Assembly (NCBI RefSeq): GCF_039524015.1 | Contig: NZ_BAAAGF010000002.1 | Location: forward strand, 558,001 to 622,000 | Source: Gaetbulibacter_B jejuensis | Lineage (GTDB): Bacteria; Bacteroidota; Bacteroidia; Flavobacteriales; Flavobacteriaceae | DNA: 64,000 nucleotides | Direction: 5' to 3' | Shown: piece by piece, positions 37,575 to 46,030 of the stretch | Numbering within the stretch: the first letter of the stretch is position 1 | Layout: every line of letters starts with the position of its first letter | The notes under the pieces: model-generated | What the model was told of the DNA's origin: nothing | The model's input: the letters and a program-made list of their open reading frames with translations, nothing else | The model's database searches: none | Position numbers and translations under genes: made by a program

Positions 37575-38156
37575 TTAACCATGTATAGTTTCGTTCTTAC
37601 TTAAATTTTTCATCAAATCTGCTTCGTAATCAAGTAGTTGTTGCCACTTTTGGTCAACTTCTTTTCGCTCACCATATTGTCTTGCAAAACCTAAAAACAT
37701 GGTGTAGTGGTTTGCTTCGCTTACCATAAGTTTTCGGTAAAACTCTGCTAATTCTTTATCTTCCAATTCTTCTGAAAGTAGCCTAAAACGTTCGCAACTT
37801 CTAGCTTCTATTAAAGCTGCATAAAGTAATCTATGTACTAATTGTGTAGTTCTGCTTCCTCCTTTAGGAAAGAACTTAACAAGGTCAATAACATACTCGT
37901 CTTTTCGGTCTCTACCAAGTGTCCAACCACGTTCAAGAATTTTATCATGTACCATTTTAAAATGGCTTATTTCTTCTTTGACCAAAGCTATCATTTCCTG
38001 AACCAAATCGGTATACTCAGGAAAACTCACTATTAATGAAATTGCTGTACTTGCCGCTTTTTGCTCACAGTACGCGTGATCAGTAAGAATTTCTTCTATA
38101 TTTTTTTCAACAATGTTTACCCAACGTGGATCTGTAGGTAGTTTTAGTCCTAGCAT
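37575..38156 (-). CDS. miaE: tRNA-(ms2io6A)-hydroxylase, MiaE-like
   Basis: MiaE is a non-heme diiron monooxygenase that hydroxylates the ms2i6A37 base of tRNA. The 193-residue protein has the ferritin-like four-helix pattern with likely iron ligands in DHAYCEQKAAS, LVKEEISHFKMVH, IEARSCERF and MVSEANHYTMFL (E and ExxH spacings). The length is normal for the family. It lies 2 bases after the lipoprotein gene at 38159-38722 and 38 bases before the META-like cargo gene, in a dnaX-led run of minus-strand genes. Confidence 0.9.
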   Translation of the reverse strand: MLGLKLPTDPRWVNIVEKNIEEILTDHAYCEQKAASTAISLIVSFPEYTDLVQEMIALVKEEISHFKMVHDKILERGWTLGRDRKDEYVIDLVKFFPKGGSRTTQLVHRLLYAALIEARSCERFRLLSEELEDKELAEFYRKLMVSEANHYTMFLGFARQYGERKEVDQKWQQLLDYEADLMKNLSKNETIHG

Positions 38157-38158
38157 AT

Positions 38159-38722
38159 CTATATGTGTTCGTCTCTTAAAAATGTATTGTACTTACCTAA
38201 TTTATCAATAGACATTTGGTATAGTTTACGAGCTTTGTCTTTTGGGTTGATGAATGAAATTTCTAAATTAACCGTATCATCATTAGATGATTCTTGATTA
38301 ACCCAAACATGCTCCAATGTTGCGTTATCCCAAAAAGAATTAATAGTTGATTGCTGCTTGAAAATCTCAGCATTTATAGTGGTTTCAAGTATTTTTTCAG
38401 ACTTATTAAAAACTATAATTTCTGACTCAAAAACTCTGTGGTATTCAATTTTATTTCTGTTCTCTTGGCTTGATGTAGTTATAATAACGTTGTTATCCAT
38501 GAGTGAGTAGTTTTTTATCTTAATTTGAAATGTGTTAGATAAAATTGTATCAGTAGCTACTTCAGTATATTGCTTAGGATAATAGGTTATAATGTCAAGA
38601 TTGGAATCTTTTAATTTGAATTTTGATACAGACTCTTCCAACGACTCTTTATGACTTTTTCTGCCATCACAACTAGAAAAAGCAACGCATAATAGGACAG
38701 CAAATAGATAATAATATTTCAT
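38159..38722 (-). CDS. Hypothetical lipoprotein
   Basis: The 187-residue product starts with a lipoprotein signal (about residues 1-19, lipobox FSSC). The mature part is mixed alpha/beta, with TFQIKIKNYSLMDNNVIIT and IEYHRVFESEIIVFNKSE and an HVWVNQESSN segment. I recognise no named domain with confidence. It sits 3 bases downstream of dnaX and 2 bases upstream of miaE, so all three are probably cotranscribed. It is likely an envelope protein of unknown role. Confidence 0.72.
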   Translation of the reverse strand: MKYYYLFAVLLCVAFSSCDGRKSHKESLEESVSKFKLKDSNLDIITYYPKQYTEVATDTILSNTFQIKIKNYSLMDNNVIITTSSQENRNKIEYHRVFESEIIVFNKSEKILETTINAEIFKQQSTINSFWDNATLEHVWVNQESSNDDTVNLEISFINPKDKARKLYQMSIDKLGKYNTFLRDEHI

Positions 38723-38725
38723 AGT

Positions 38726-40462
38726 TTATAGGTCTAAGCCAAAGGTGGTCTTCAGCAATTCTATATTAGGATTTTTTTCTTTAAGTTTTTCAAATTTATC
38801 TTTTGCAGTAAATACATACTGTTTTGCCACTTCTTCATTTACTGAAATCTCAAGCTTTAAATCGTAGTTTTTTAGAGTTCTGCGCATGTATTCCATTAAA
38901 GGATATTGCGCTTTTTCTAACTCTAGTTTTAATGTTTCATTAGGGAATTCTAATTCAATGCTGGTTTCATTTAATTTAGGCGTGTCCATTTCTAGTATGG
39001 AAGCCATAATCTTTTCGCCTTTGGTATGAAGTGTTTTGATATAATCGTTCCAAACCGAAATGAATTCTTCTTCGGTAAATGCTTCTCTTGGTAAATCATT
39101 TTCGTCAATAACAACTTCCATTTGACGAATTTGATGTTCTTTTTTAGCACGTATACTTTTTAGCGATAAGCCAGAAGTTGTAGTTGCATCTCGTTTTAAA
39201 GCAATTTTTGGCTTTGGAGGCTCGTGAGTTGTAACCGTTTCTTCTTTAACGCTAGTAACAGGTTCTTCTTGTTTTGGCTGTTGTTGTGGCTCAGGAATTG
39301 TTACTTGTTGAGTAGGTTTTTCCTTTTGAATAGGAATAGGAGTAATGCCTTTAGCTTTAAAATAAGAAGCAGGTATTATGAACCGACTGCTATTTTTTTT
39401 TTCTCCATCAAAAGTGATAGAGGCCAATTGCATTAAACAAAGTTCAACAAGTAAACGTTGGTTTTTACTGTTTTTATACTTTAAATCACATTCGTTGGCT
39501 AACTCAATACCTTTTAGCAGAAACTCTTGAGACGCTCTTTTAGATTGGTCCATATACTTTTGGGTAGTGTCTTCACCAACCTCAAGTAAACTTAAAGTTT
39601 CTGGATTTTTACAAACTAGTAAATCTCTAAAATGAGAAGCTAAACCAGCAATGTAATGATGACCATCAAAACCTTTGGCAAGAGTAGCATTAAATTGAAT
39701 TAACAATCCGGGTATATTATTGTCCAGGATTAAGTTGGTACTTTCAAAGTACGTTTCATAATCCAATACGTTTAAGTTTTCAGTAACAGCTTGTCTGGTT
39801 AGGTTTTTACCAGAAAAACTTACTACTCGGTCAAAAATAGATAAGGCATCACGCATTGCTCCATCAGCTTTTTGAGCAATAATATGTAATGCATCATCTT
39901 CAGCACTTATACCTTGTTCTTCAGCGATGTACTTTAAGTAGTCTTTAGCATCTCTAACAGTAATGCGTTTAAAATCAAAAATTTGACAACGTGAAAGTAT
40001 TGTAGGTATTATTTTGTGCTTTTCAGTAGTTGCTAGTATAAAGATACAGTGTTTTGGTGGCTCTTCTAGTGTTTTAAGAAACGCATTAAATGCCGCTTGA
40101 GATAACATGTGTACCTCATCAATAATATATACTTTATATTTTCCTACTTGTGGTGGTATACGAACCTGATCGGTAAGATTTCTAATATCATCAACCGAGT
40201 TATTTGAAGCTGCATCTAGTTCAAAAATATTAAAAGCAAAATCTTCTTCTTCAGTTTCAGTACCATCACTATTAATCATCTTAGCTAAAATACGAGCACA
40301 TGTGGTTTTGCCAACTCCTCTAGGTCCTGTAAATAACAAGGCTTGCGCTAAGTGATTGTTTTCAATGGCATTAAGTAAAGTGTTTGTAATAGCAGACTGT
40401 CCTACAACATCCTTAAAGGTTTGTGGTCTATATTTTCGTGCTGATACTACAAAGTGTTCCAT
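38726..40462 (-). CDS. dnaX: DNA polymerase III subunit gamma/tau
   Basis: DnaX is the ATPase core of the clamp loader. The 578-residue protein begins HFVVSARKYRPQTFKDVVGQ, then Walker A GPRGVGKTTCAR (about residues 46-57), Walker B/DEVH box YIIDEVHMLS (~114), SRC motif TILSRCQIFDFKR (~157), domain III to about residue 350 and a variable, Pro/Gln/Lys-rich linker plus C-terminal tau domain. The zinc-binding four-Cys insert of E. coli DnaX after Walker A is absent; a short acidic segment stands in its place. At residue 354, exactly where domain III ends, the gene has a run of ten A that could produce a short gamma form. Confidence 0.95.
   Translation of the reverse strand: MEHFVVSARKYRPQTFKDVVGQSAITNTLLNAIENNHLAQALLFTGPRGVGKTTCARILAKMINSDGTETEEEDFAFNIFELDAASNNSVDDIRNLTDQVRIPPQVGKYKVYIIDEVHMLSQAAFNAFLKTLEEPPKHCIFILATTEKHKIIPTILSRCQIFDFKRITVRDAKDYLKYIAEEQGISAEDDALHIIAQKADGAMRDALSIFDRVVSFSGKNLTRQAVTENLNVLDYETYFESTNLILDNNIPGLLIQFNATLAKGFDGHHYIAGLASHFRDLLVCKNPETLSLLEVGEDTTQKYMDQSKRASQEFLLKGIELANECDLKYKNSKNQRLLVELCLMQLASITFDGEKKNSSRFIIPASYFKAKGITPIPIQKEKPTQQVTIPEPQQQPKQEEPVTSVKEETVTTHEPPKPKIALKRDATTTSGLSLKSIRAKKEHQIRQMEVVIDENDLPREAFTEEEFISVWNDYIKTLHTKGEKIMASILEMDTPKLNETSIELEFPNETLKLELEKAQYPLMEYMRRTLKNYDLKLEISVNEEVAKQYVFTAKDKFEKLKEKNPNIELLKTTFGLDL
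39393..39402 (-). promoter_or_regulatory. Candidate slippery site in dnaX (ten A)
   Basis: On the coding strand the text is GAG followed by ten A and TAGC, read as GAA-AAA-AAA-AAT-AGC. A -1 shift, or one extra A in the mRNA, gives AAA-TAG: a stop at once and a product of about 357 residues. Losing one A stops six codons later. The site lies at the end of domain III. Confidence 0.5.
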
Positions 40463-40552
40463 TGAAAAAACTTAGAATAACAAAGTTAAAAATTCAATTC
40501 AAAAATTTAAATCCTGTGTTCAGAATTTAAGAGTAGTTATTAACAATTTGTG

Positions 40553-40560
40553 TACTTTTG
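40553..40560 (+). promoter_or_regulatory. Predicted -7 promoter element of rnpB
   Basis: TACTTTTG matches TAnnTTTG and ends 5 bases before the 5' arm of helix P1 of the RNase P RNA, the spacing expected between this element and the transcription start. The -33 element is not clear. Confidence 0.55.
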
Positions 40561-40565
40561 CCTGC

Positions 40566-40887
40566 AAGTAAATTGCCTTATCGCTGTCTTGATGTAAAGT
40601 CAAGGTGGAGGAAAGTCCGAACACCATAGTGCAAACATAGTGGTTAACAGCCACCAACCGTGAGGTTAGGAAAAGTGCAACAGAAAGAATGTACAGGTTA
40701 TGCTGTAGTGAAATCAGGTAAACTCTATGTGGTGCAATGCCATGTATACCAACGTTTGAGGGCTGCACGCTCGATTGTTGGAGGGTAGGCAGCTAAAGTG
40801 TGTTGGTAACAGTACACTCAGATAAATGATAGGGATACTAACATGATTATCATTGTTAGTAACAGAATTCGGCTTATAAATTTACTT
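40566..40887 (+). ncRNA. rnpB: RNase P RNA, bacterial class A
   Basis: RNase P RNA cuts 5' leaders from tRNA precursors. Conserved core segments are visible in order: GAGGAAAGTCCGAACACC near the 5' end, GTGCAACAGAAAGA in the middle, and GATAAATGATAGGG plus ACAGAATTCGGCTTAT near the 3' end. The ends were set from helix P1: AAGTAAATT at 40566-40574 pairs perfectly with AATTTACTT at 40879-40887, giving about 322 nucleotides. It has a -7 promoter element immediately upstream and a strong palindromic terminator 9 bases downstream. The minus-strand reading frame here is a shadow. Confidence 0.93.
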
Positions 40888-40895
40888 ATATAAAC

Positions 40896-40929
40896 AAGCC
40901 TTTTGACATGTCAAAAGGCTTTGTTTTTT
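40896..40929 (+). terminator. Terminator of rnpB
   Basis: A perfect 26-base palindrome (arms AAGCCTTTTGACA and TGTCAAAAGGCTT, 40896-40921) is followed by TTGTTTTTT. The T run overlaps the end of the convergent rsmD gene by two bases. Confidence 0.88.
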
Positions 40930-41482
40930 ATTCTTCTTCGTCTGATAGAATTTCGAAAAAACTAAAAGTGTTACCACCATAACTTTTGGAATAACTGTAG
41001 TGTTCCATTTGTGATAAATCAGTATGTTTTGAATGCTCAACCACCAACAAACCATCAGTCTCTAATTGTTGGTTTTGAAATACTAACTGCGGAATTTTAG
41101 CAAATTCTTCAACAGGAAAATCATAAGGTGGATCTGCAAAAATGATAGTAAACTTTTGAACGTTTTTTTCTAAAAACTTAAATACATCACTTTTTATGGT
41201 AGTGATGTTCATTTCAAAAGTATCAGCAGTTTCATTAATAAATTTAATACAGCCAAAATTTTCATCAACAGCAGTAATACGCTCAGTGCCTCTTGAGGCA
41301 AATTCATAGCTAATATTTCCTGTTCCAGAAAACAAGTCTAGTACTGAAACTTCGTCAAAGTAATAATGATTGTTAAGTATGTTAAACAACGACTCCTTTG
41401 CCATATCTGTAGTTGGACGTACAGGTAGCTTTTTGGGAGCTGAAATTCGTCTTCCTTTAAATTTTCCAGATATAATTCGCAT
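40928..41482 (-). CDS. rsmD: 16S rRNA (guanine966-N2)-methyltransferase
   Basis: RsmD methylates G966 of 16S rRNA in 30S assembly. The 184-residue protein has the family N-terminus MRIISGKFKGRRISAP with RPTTDMAKESLFNIL, the SAM motif VLDLFSGTGNISYEFASRG (about residues 47-65) and the catalytic FADPPYDF (NPPY-type) motif near residue 120. Its ATG overlaps the stop of the DUF3822-like gene by one base (TAATG), so the two are translationally coupled. Confidence 0.94.
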   Translation of the reverse strand: MRIISGKFKGRRISAPKKLPVRPTTDMAKESLFNILNNHYYFDEVSVLDLFSGTGNISYEFASRGTERITAVDENFGCIKFINETADTFEMNITTIKSDVFKFLEKNVQKFTIIFADPPYDFPVEEFAKIPQLVFQNQQLETDGLLVVEHSKHTDLSQMEHYSYSKSYGGNTFSFFEILSDEEE

Positions 41483-42330
41483 TAACTAAAACTGTTTAAA
41501 ATTATAAAGTGATTGTAATTATGGTTTGGTTTGCTTTGAGCAGCAAATTTAAAAGTATGTTTTGGATCTATAAATTGAATATGCCTAATGTAAGTATATG
41601 CTATTGTATAGAGTTCTGAGTCTTCAGTAATTTGTCCGCTAAAATAGAGTTGTAAAGTTTCAGGGTCAGATTTTAATTGCTCTACTGTAAAAAGTACAAA
41701 GTATATGAAATCTTCTTTTGTCTTATACTCAAAGGTATTGTAGAGTAGTAGTTTACCATTTTCAACTACAATAATTTCAAAATGATTTTGACAAACATTT
41801 ATATAATAAGAGGCACCTTCTTGTGTGGCTTTTTGAAGCAAGGTATCAATTAATAGGGTTGATGAATGCTTGTACTCAAAAGCACCAAATTTCTCGAAAA
41901 TATAATTGTTAATATTAACCAATGGCACATATACATTAACACTGTCATTAACAGCTATAACTTCATGCGAAATAAAATCAGTTTTAAGTATTTTGGCATT
42001 GAACTTTAAATAGTCTGCGCAATTATCTTCATTAAATAATGCTTTAGGAACTAAAGTAGAAAGCTCGTTTTGATAGATAATCAATACCGATTTAAAAGCG
42101 TAATTAAAATCAGAATTGTGTTCTAATTGCGTTTTAAGTCGCTCTAAAACATCAAAAGGTGTTAGCTTTTTATTAAAGTTTTGATGCTGTAAAAGCTCAA
42201 TAGTATTTGAAGTCCTGTTTAGTATACAAAAAGAAAGTCCACTCAAACTAATTTGAATGGACAGTTCTTTGATGTTATTTTGGTTCAAACGATTATTGCT
42301 CTTTTGAATAGTTAATTGGCCAGTTTCCAA
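41482..42330 (-). CDS. DUF3822-like protein next to rsmD
   Basis: The product is 282 residues from the ATG at 42330. The sequence ELSIQISLSGLSFCILNRTSN and the LLIDTLLQKATQEGASYYIN / FEIIVVENGKLLLYNTFEY blocks have the strand order of an ASKHA-like (actin-fold) protein and resemble DUF3822, usually found beside rsmD in Bacteroidota (recalled, not searched). The ATG at 42330 overlaps the upstream gene by 38 bases; a TTG at 42288 is an alternative start that would avoid the overlap. Function unknown. Confidence 0.78.
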   Translation of the reverse strand: METGQLTIQKSNNRLNQNNIKELSIQISLSGLSFCILNRTSNTIELLQHQNFNKKLTPFDVLERLKTQLEHNSDFNYAFKSVLIIYQNELSTLVPKALFNEDNCADYLKFNAKILKTDFISHEVIAVNDSVNVYVPLVNINNYIFEKFGAFEYKHSSTLLIDTLLQKATQEGASYYINVCQNHFEIIVVENGKLLLYNTFEYKTKEDFIYFVLFTVEQLKSDPETLQLYFSGQITEDSELYTIAYTYIRHIQFIDPKHTFKFAAQSKPNHNYNHFIILNSFS

Positions 42331-43021
42331 TGGTTTTTACTTCGTCCATTGAACCTACTTTCAGAGATGGTCCATTTACACCATCAACTGAAATAACTTG
42401 CTTTTCTTTCTTAACCAAGTTTTTATCTTGATCAAATAAGATTACTGATTTGTCAACTTTAGCTTCAAACACTGGAATTTCGTCCAACATTCCTGCTTTA
42501 AGTTCAAACTTAGCGCCTTCTTGACCAACTGGTACGTTCATCATTGTTTTGTATCTTGTGTCAGCTCCAAAAAGTGAATCTTTTACAGGAACAAAACCTA
42601 AAGTGTCAATGATAACAATATCCTTGGTAGTTTCTACTCCACCATAACGTCTTGTTAATTCTTCATCAATAACAGTAGAATCTCTACGTTGAGTAATAGT
42701 ATATTGAGCAGTGTCAATAAACTTCACTAAATCATCAAAGTTATCAGTGAATTTTCCAGTTACAGTTCTGTGAGCTAACTCAGCATCTCTAATATCTTTT
42801 AGTTTTTCAATAACAACCGCATAGCGTTTTTCTTTTAGTTGATTGAATTGAATCTCTCCGTAAACAGACATAAATGTAGAGTAGGCTAGATAAGCAATTA
42901 CAGCCCAAAGTACAATGTTGATTACAGGTTTTAATTTTTTAGGTACAAATTTATCAATCAACCATACGATTCCTATCGTAAGAAGAATAACAATTATAGC
43001 AGCAATAATTATTGTTAACAT
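42293..43021 (-). CDS. Membrane protein with pilin-like segment, function unknown
   Basis: The 242-residue protein starts with a transmembrane helix (about residues 2-24), a short charged stretch KFVPKKLK and a second hydrophobic segment (about 31-50). The region after it, VIEKLKDIRDAELAHRTVTG and KFTDNFDDLVKFID, resembles the conserved helix and loop of type II/IV pseudopilins, followed by a beta-rich C-terminal part. No prepilin peptidase site is apparent. It lies upstream of the DUF3822-like gene and overlaps it, so rsmD is the third gene of this group. Function unknown. Confidence 0.75.
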   Translation of the reverse strand: MLTIIIAAIIVILLTIGIVWLIDKFVPKKLKPVINIVLWAVIAYLAYSTFMSVYGEIQFNQLKEKRYAVVIEKLKDIRDAELAHRTVTGKFTDNFDDLVKFIDTAQYTITQRRDSTVIDEELTRRYGGVETTKDIVIIDTLGFVPVKDSLFGADTRYKTMMNVPVGQEGAKFELKAGMLDEIPVFEAKVDKSVILFDQDKNLVKKEKQVISVDGVNGPSLKVGSMDEVKTIGNWPINYSKEQ

Positions 43022-43220
43022 AGTTAGTTATTTTTATTTTTTATTAAAGGTGATACGCAAATCTACAATTTTTTTTTATTCACAAAAACCAATGCAAATA
43101 AAATTAGACTAAAAAAAAGAAAGATATAAAAATTGTTTCACATAATTAAGTCTTAAATTTAGTATTAATGTTTTAAGGCTATGTTATATAAGTATTATAT
43201 TGCCACTCTTAAATAAAAAA

Positions 43221-44645
43221 ATGACTGCTTCAGAATTTTATAAACTTTTAAAACAAAAATTCCCTTTTCAACCAACTAGTAAGCAAGAAATTGTCTTATT
43301 ACAGCTTTCTGAGTTTGTTTTTGACGATACTCCTAATGCTCTTTACTTACTAAAAGGTTTTGCAGGAACAGGTAAAACTAGCATTATTGGAACTTTAGTG
43401 TCTAACCTTTGGCAAACTAAAAAAAGTGCTGTATTAATGGCACCAACAGGTAGAGCAGCAAAGGTGATTTCAAATTATTCAGGTAAAGAAGCCTTTACTA
43501 TTCATAAAAAGATATATTTCCCTAAAAAGGATAAAGCAGGAGGTGTTAAGTTTGTAATGCAGCCTAATAAGCATCGTAATACTATTTTTATTGTGGATGA
43601 AGCTTCTATGATTCCTGATGCTCCTGCAGATTCTAAACTGTTTGAAAATGGCTCGTTGCTAGACGATTTAATGCAATATGTGTATTCAGGACATAAGTGT
43701 AAACTACTACTTATAGGAGACAAAGCACAATTACCTCCTGTAAAATCAGAATTAAGTCCTGCTTTAGATGGCGAACAGTTAGATTTAAACTACAATAAAA
43801 AAGTAACTTCAATTGAATTGGACGAAGTTGTAAGACAAGAACAAGATTCAGGAATACTTGAGAATGCTACACAGCTAAGAGAAGTCTTGCAAGATGGCTT
43901 TTATGAGAGTTTTACATTTAATTTAGGAAACTATAAGGATATTGTAAGGCTTGTTGATGGACATGAAATTATGGATGCTATCAATGATTCATACACTGCT
44001 AATGGTCATGAAGAAACTGCAATTATAGTTAGAAGTAATAAGCGTGCAAATCTTTATAATCAGCAAATAAGAAGTAGAATTTTATTTAATGAAAACGAAT
44101 TAACAACGGGTGATTTTTTAATGGTTGTTAAGAACAATTACTTTTGGATTAAACCTACTAGCGAAGCAGGATTTATCGCAAATGGTGACATTATTCAAGT
44201 TTTGGAAATTTTCAATATTCAAGAATTATACGGATTTCGTTTTGCCGAAGTAAAAGTAAAAATGGTTGATTACCCAAAAATGCGACCTTTTGAAACGGTT
44301 TTACTGTTAGATACTATTGATGCTGAGTCACCTTCATTACCTTATGAAGATTCTAATAGACTGTATCAAGAAGTTCAAAAAGACTATGAAAACGAAACCT
44401 CTAACTACCGAAAGTTTTTAAAGATTAAAGGAAACAAACATTTTAATGCATTACAGGTTAAATTCTCCTATGCTATTACCTGTCATAAATCTCAAGGAGG
44501 ACAATGGAATACAATATTTGTGGAGCAACCTTATCTTCCAAACGGAATAGATAAAGAGTATTTACGTTGGTTGTATACAGCTGTTACAAGAGCCAAAGAA
44601 AAGTTGTATCTTATTGGCTTTAAGGACGAATTTTTTCAAAATTAA
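43221..44645 (+). CDS. RecD-like ATP-dependent helicase (AAA family, UvrD-C-like)
   Basis: The start is placed at ATG 43221 (MTASEFYKLLKQ), not at a TTG seven codons upstream; 474 residues. Walker A LKGFAGTGKTSIIGTL (about residues 47-62), motif Ia LMAPTGRAAK, Walker B IFIVDEASMI (~125), GDKAQLPPV and the C-terminal helicase motifs YAITCHKSQGGQW and WLYTAVTRAKEKLYLIG show a superfamily 1B (RecD/Pif1-like) helicase. RecB and RecC are not nearby, so it is probably a stand-alone helicase similar to RecD2-like proteins. It probably acts in DNA repair or replication fork processing. Confidence 0.88.
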   Translation: MTASEFYKLLKQKFPFQPTSKQEIVLLQLSEFVFDDTPNALYLLKGFAGTGKTSIIGTLVSNLWQTKKSAVLMAPTGRAAKVISNYSGKEAFTIHKKIYFPKKDKAGGVKFVMQPNKHRNTIFIVDEASMIPDAPADSKLFENGSLLDDLMQYVYSGHKCKLLLIGDKAQLPPVKSELSPALDGEQLDLNYNKKVTSIELDEVVRQEQDSGILENATQLREVLQDGFYESFTFNLGNYKDIVRLVDGHEIMDAINDSYTANGHEETAIIVRSNKRANLYNQQIRSRILFNENELTTGDFLMVVKNNYFWIKPTSEAGFIANGDIIQVLEIFNIQELYGFRFAEVKVKMVDYPKMRPFETVLLLDTIDAESPSLPYEDSNRLYQEVQKDYENETSNYRKFLKIKGNKHFNALQVKFSYAITCHKSQGGQWNTIFVEQPYLPNGIDKEYLRWLYTAVTRAKEKLYLIGFKDEFFQN

Positions 44646-44686
44646 GTTTGGCAAGCTTTATGCTTTCATCAATATAAAAACACTAA

Positions 44687-45253
44687 ATGACAGTAGAAAC
44701 AATTATTAGTATTTTCTTAGGGATTGGGCTTGCCGCATCAGTTGGTTTTAGAGTGTTTGTACCCTTATTTGTACTTAGCTTAGCAGCTTATTTTAATCTT
44801 TGGGAACTCAATGAGTCTTGGCAATGGATAGGTAGTTTAGCAGCAGTAATTACATTGGGTGTTGCAACTTTGGTAGAAATTACTGCGTATTACATTCCTT
44901 ATGTAGATAATTTATTAGACTCTATCGCAATTCCGTTGGCAACTGTAGCGGGAACAGCAGTTATGGTGTCAACAGTAGCCGATTTAAGTCCAGTAATAAC
45001 TTGGGCTTTAGCAATTATTGCTGGTGGAGGAACTGCTGCAGCCATAAAAAGTACAGCAGGAGCAACACGGTTAACCTCAACAGTATCCACAGCTGGTTTT
45101 GCTAATCCTGTAGTATCAACTGTAGAAACAGGTACATCAGTAGTAATGTCAATTTTGTCTGTATTTGTACCAATTATAGGATTTATTCTTGTTATTGTGG
45201 TAATGTATGTAATATTCAAAGTTTACAAAAAGATTAAACCAAGTAGACCTTAA
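44687..45253 (+). CDS. DUF4126 family membrane protein
   Basis: The 188-residue protein is highly hydrophobic with about four membrane segments (around residues 5-35, 46-68, 78-125 and 148-178). The N-terminal GIGLAASVGFRVFVPLFVLS and the GGGTAAAIKSTAGATRLTSTV segment match the DUF4126 family. It ends in a basic tail YKKIKPSRP. Its function is unknown. It lies between a helicase and kdsB, with a promoter element for kdsB in between. Confidence 0.82.
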   Translation: MTVETIISIFLGIGLAASVGFRVFVPLFVLSLAAYFNLWELNESWQWIGSLAAVITLGVATLVEITAYYIPYVDNLLDSIAIPLATVAGTAVMVSTVADLSPVITWALAIIAGGGTAAAIKSTAGATRLTSTVSTAGFANPVVSTVETGTSVVMSILSVFVPIIGFILVIVVMYVIFKVYKKIKPSRP

Positions 45254-45270
45254 TTATCCTTTAAAAGTTT

Positions 45271-45278
45271 TATTTTTG
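45271..45278 (+). promoter_or_regulatory. Predicted -7 promoter element of kdsB
   Basis: TATTTTTG matches TAnnTTTG, 23 bases before the kdsB ATG. No clear -33 TTTG is seen. Confidence 0.4.
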
Positions 45279-45301
45279 AAAAGAAATTCGACTTTCCATT
45301 T

Positions 45302-46030
45302 ATGAAAATAATTTCAATGATTCCAGCACGTTACAGTGCATCACGTTTTCCTGCTAAGCTTATGCAAAATTTAGCAGGTAAGTCAGTAATACTTAGAACA
45401 TACGAAGCTACAGTAGCTACACATCTCTTTGATGATGTTTATGTAGTAACCGATAGCGAAATTATTTTTGATGAAATCGTCAATAATGGAGGAAAAGCCA
45501 TAATGAGTAAACGTGAGCATCAATCAGGAAGTGATAGGATTGCTGAAGCAGTTGCTGACTTAGATGTGGATATTGTTGTAAATGTTCAAGGAGACGAACC
45601 ATTTACTGAACGCGAAAGCTTGCAAAAAGTTATTGAGGTTTTTAAGCACGACGATAAAAAGGAAATTGATTTAGCCTCATTAATGGTTGAAATACACGAT
45701 TGGGATGAGATAAACAACCCAAATACAGTTAAGGTTATTGTAGATCAAAATAATTTTGCATTATACTTTTCGCGAAGCCCAATTCCTTATCCAAGAGATA
45801 AAGAAGCAGGAGCTAGGTATTTTAAACATAAAGGTATTTATGCCTTTAGAAAACAAGCACTTTTAGATTTTGAAAAATTACCAATGCAATTTATTGAAGC
45901 TACCGAGAAGATTGAATGTATCAGGTATTTGGAATATGGTAAAAAAATAAAAATGGTTGAAACCACTGTGGAAGGTGTAGAAATTGATACACCTGAAGAT
46001 CTTGAAAGAGCAAAGCGCTTATGGAAGTAA
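45302..46030 (+). CDS. kdsB: 3-deoxy-manno-octulosonate cytidylyltransferase
   Basis: KdsB activates KDO with CTP to give CMP-KDO for lipopolysaccharide core synthesis. The 242-residue protein has the nucleotidyltransferase start MIPARYSASRFPAKLM, VNVQGDEPF (metal and nucleotide site, ~residue 98), the RSPIPYPR block and YRF-like HKGIYAFRKQ segment. Its last 10 bases overlap the HAD hydrolase gene. A kdnB-like oxidase gene two genes on raises the possibility that the natural substrate is the 8-amino form of KDO, as in Shewanella. Confidence 0.93.
   Translation: MKIISMIPARYSASRFPAKLMQNLAGKSVILRTYEATVATHLFDDVYVVTDSEIIFDEIVNNGGKAIMSKREHQSGSDRIAEAVADLDVDIVVNVQGDEPFTERESLQKVIEVFKHDDKKEIDLASLMVEIHDWDEINNPNTVKVIVDQNNFALYFSRSPIPYPRDKEAGARYFKHKGIYAFRKQALLDFEKLPMQFIEATEKIECIRYLEYGKKIKMVETTVEGVEIDTPEDLERAKRLWK

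Noticed and set aside
40520..40768. Minus-strand 82-codon frame over rnpB
   Set aside because: Overlaps the conserved RNase P RNA core and has no protein signature.
44899..45219. Antisense frame over the DUF4126 gene
   Set aside because: Low-complexity Thr/Ala/Val shadow of a hydrophobic protein.
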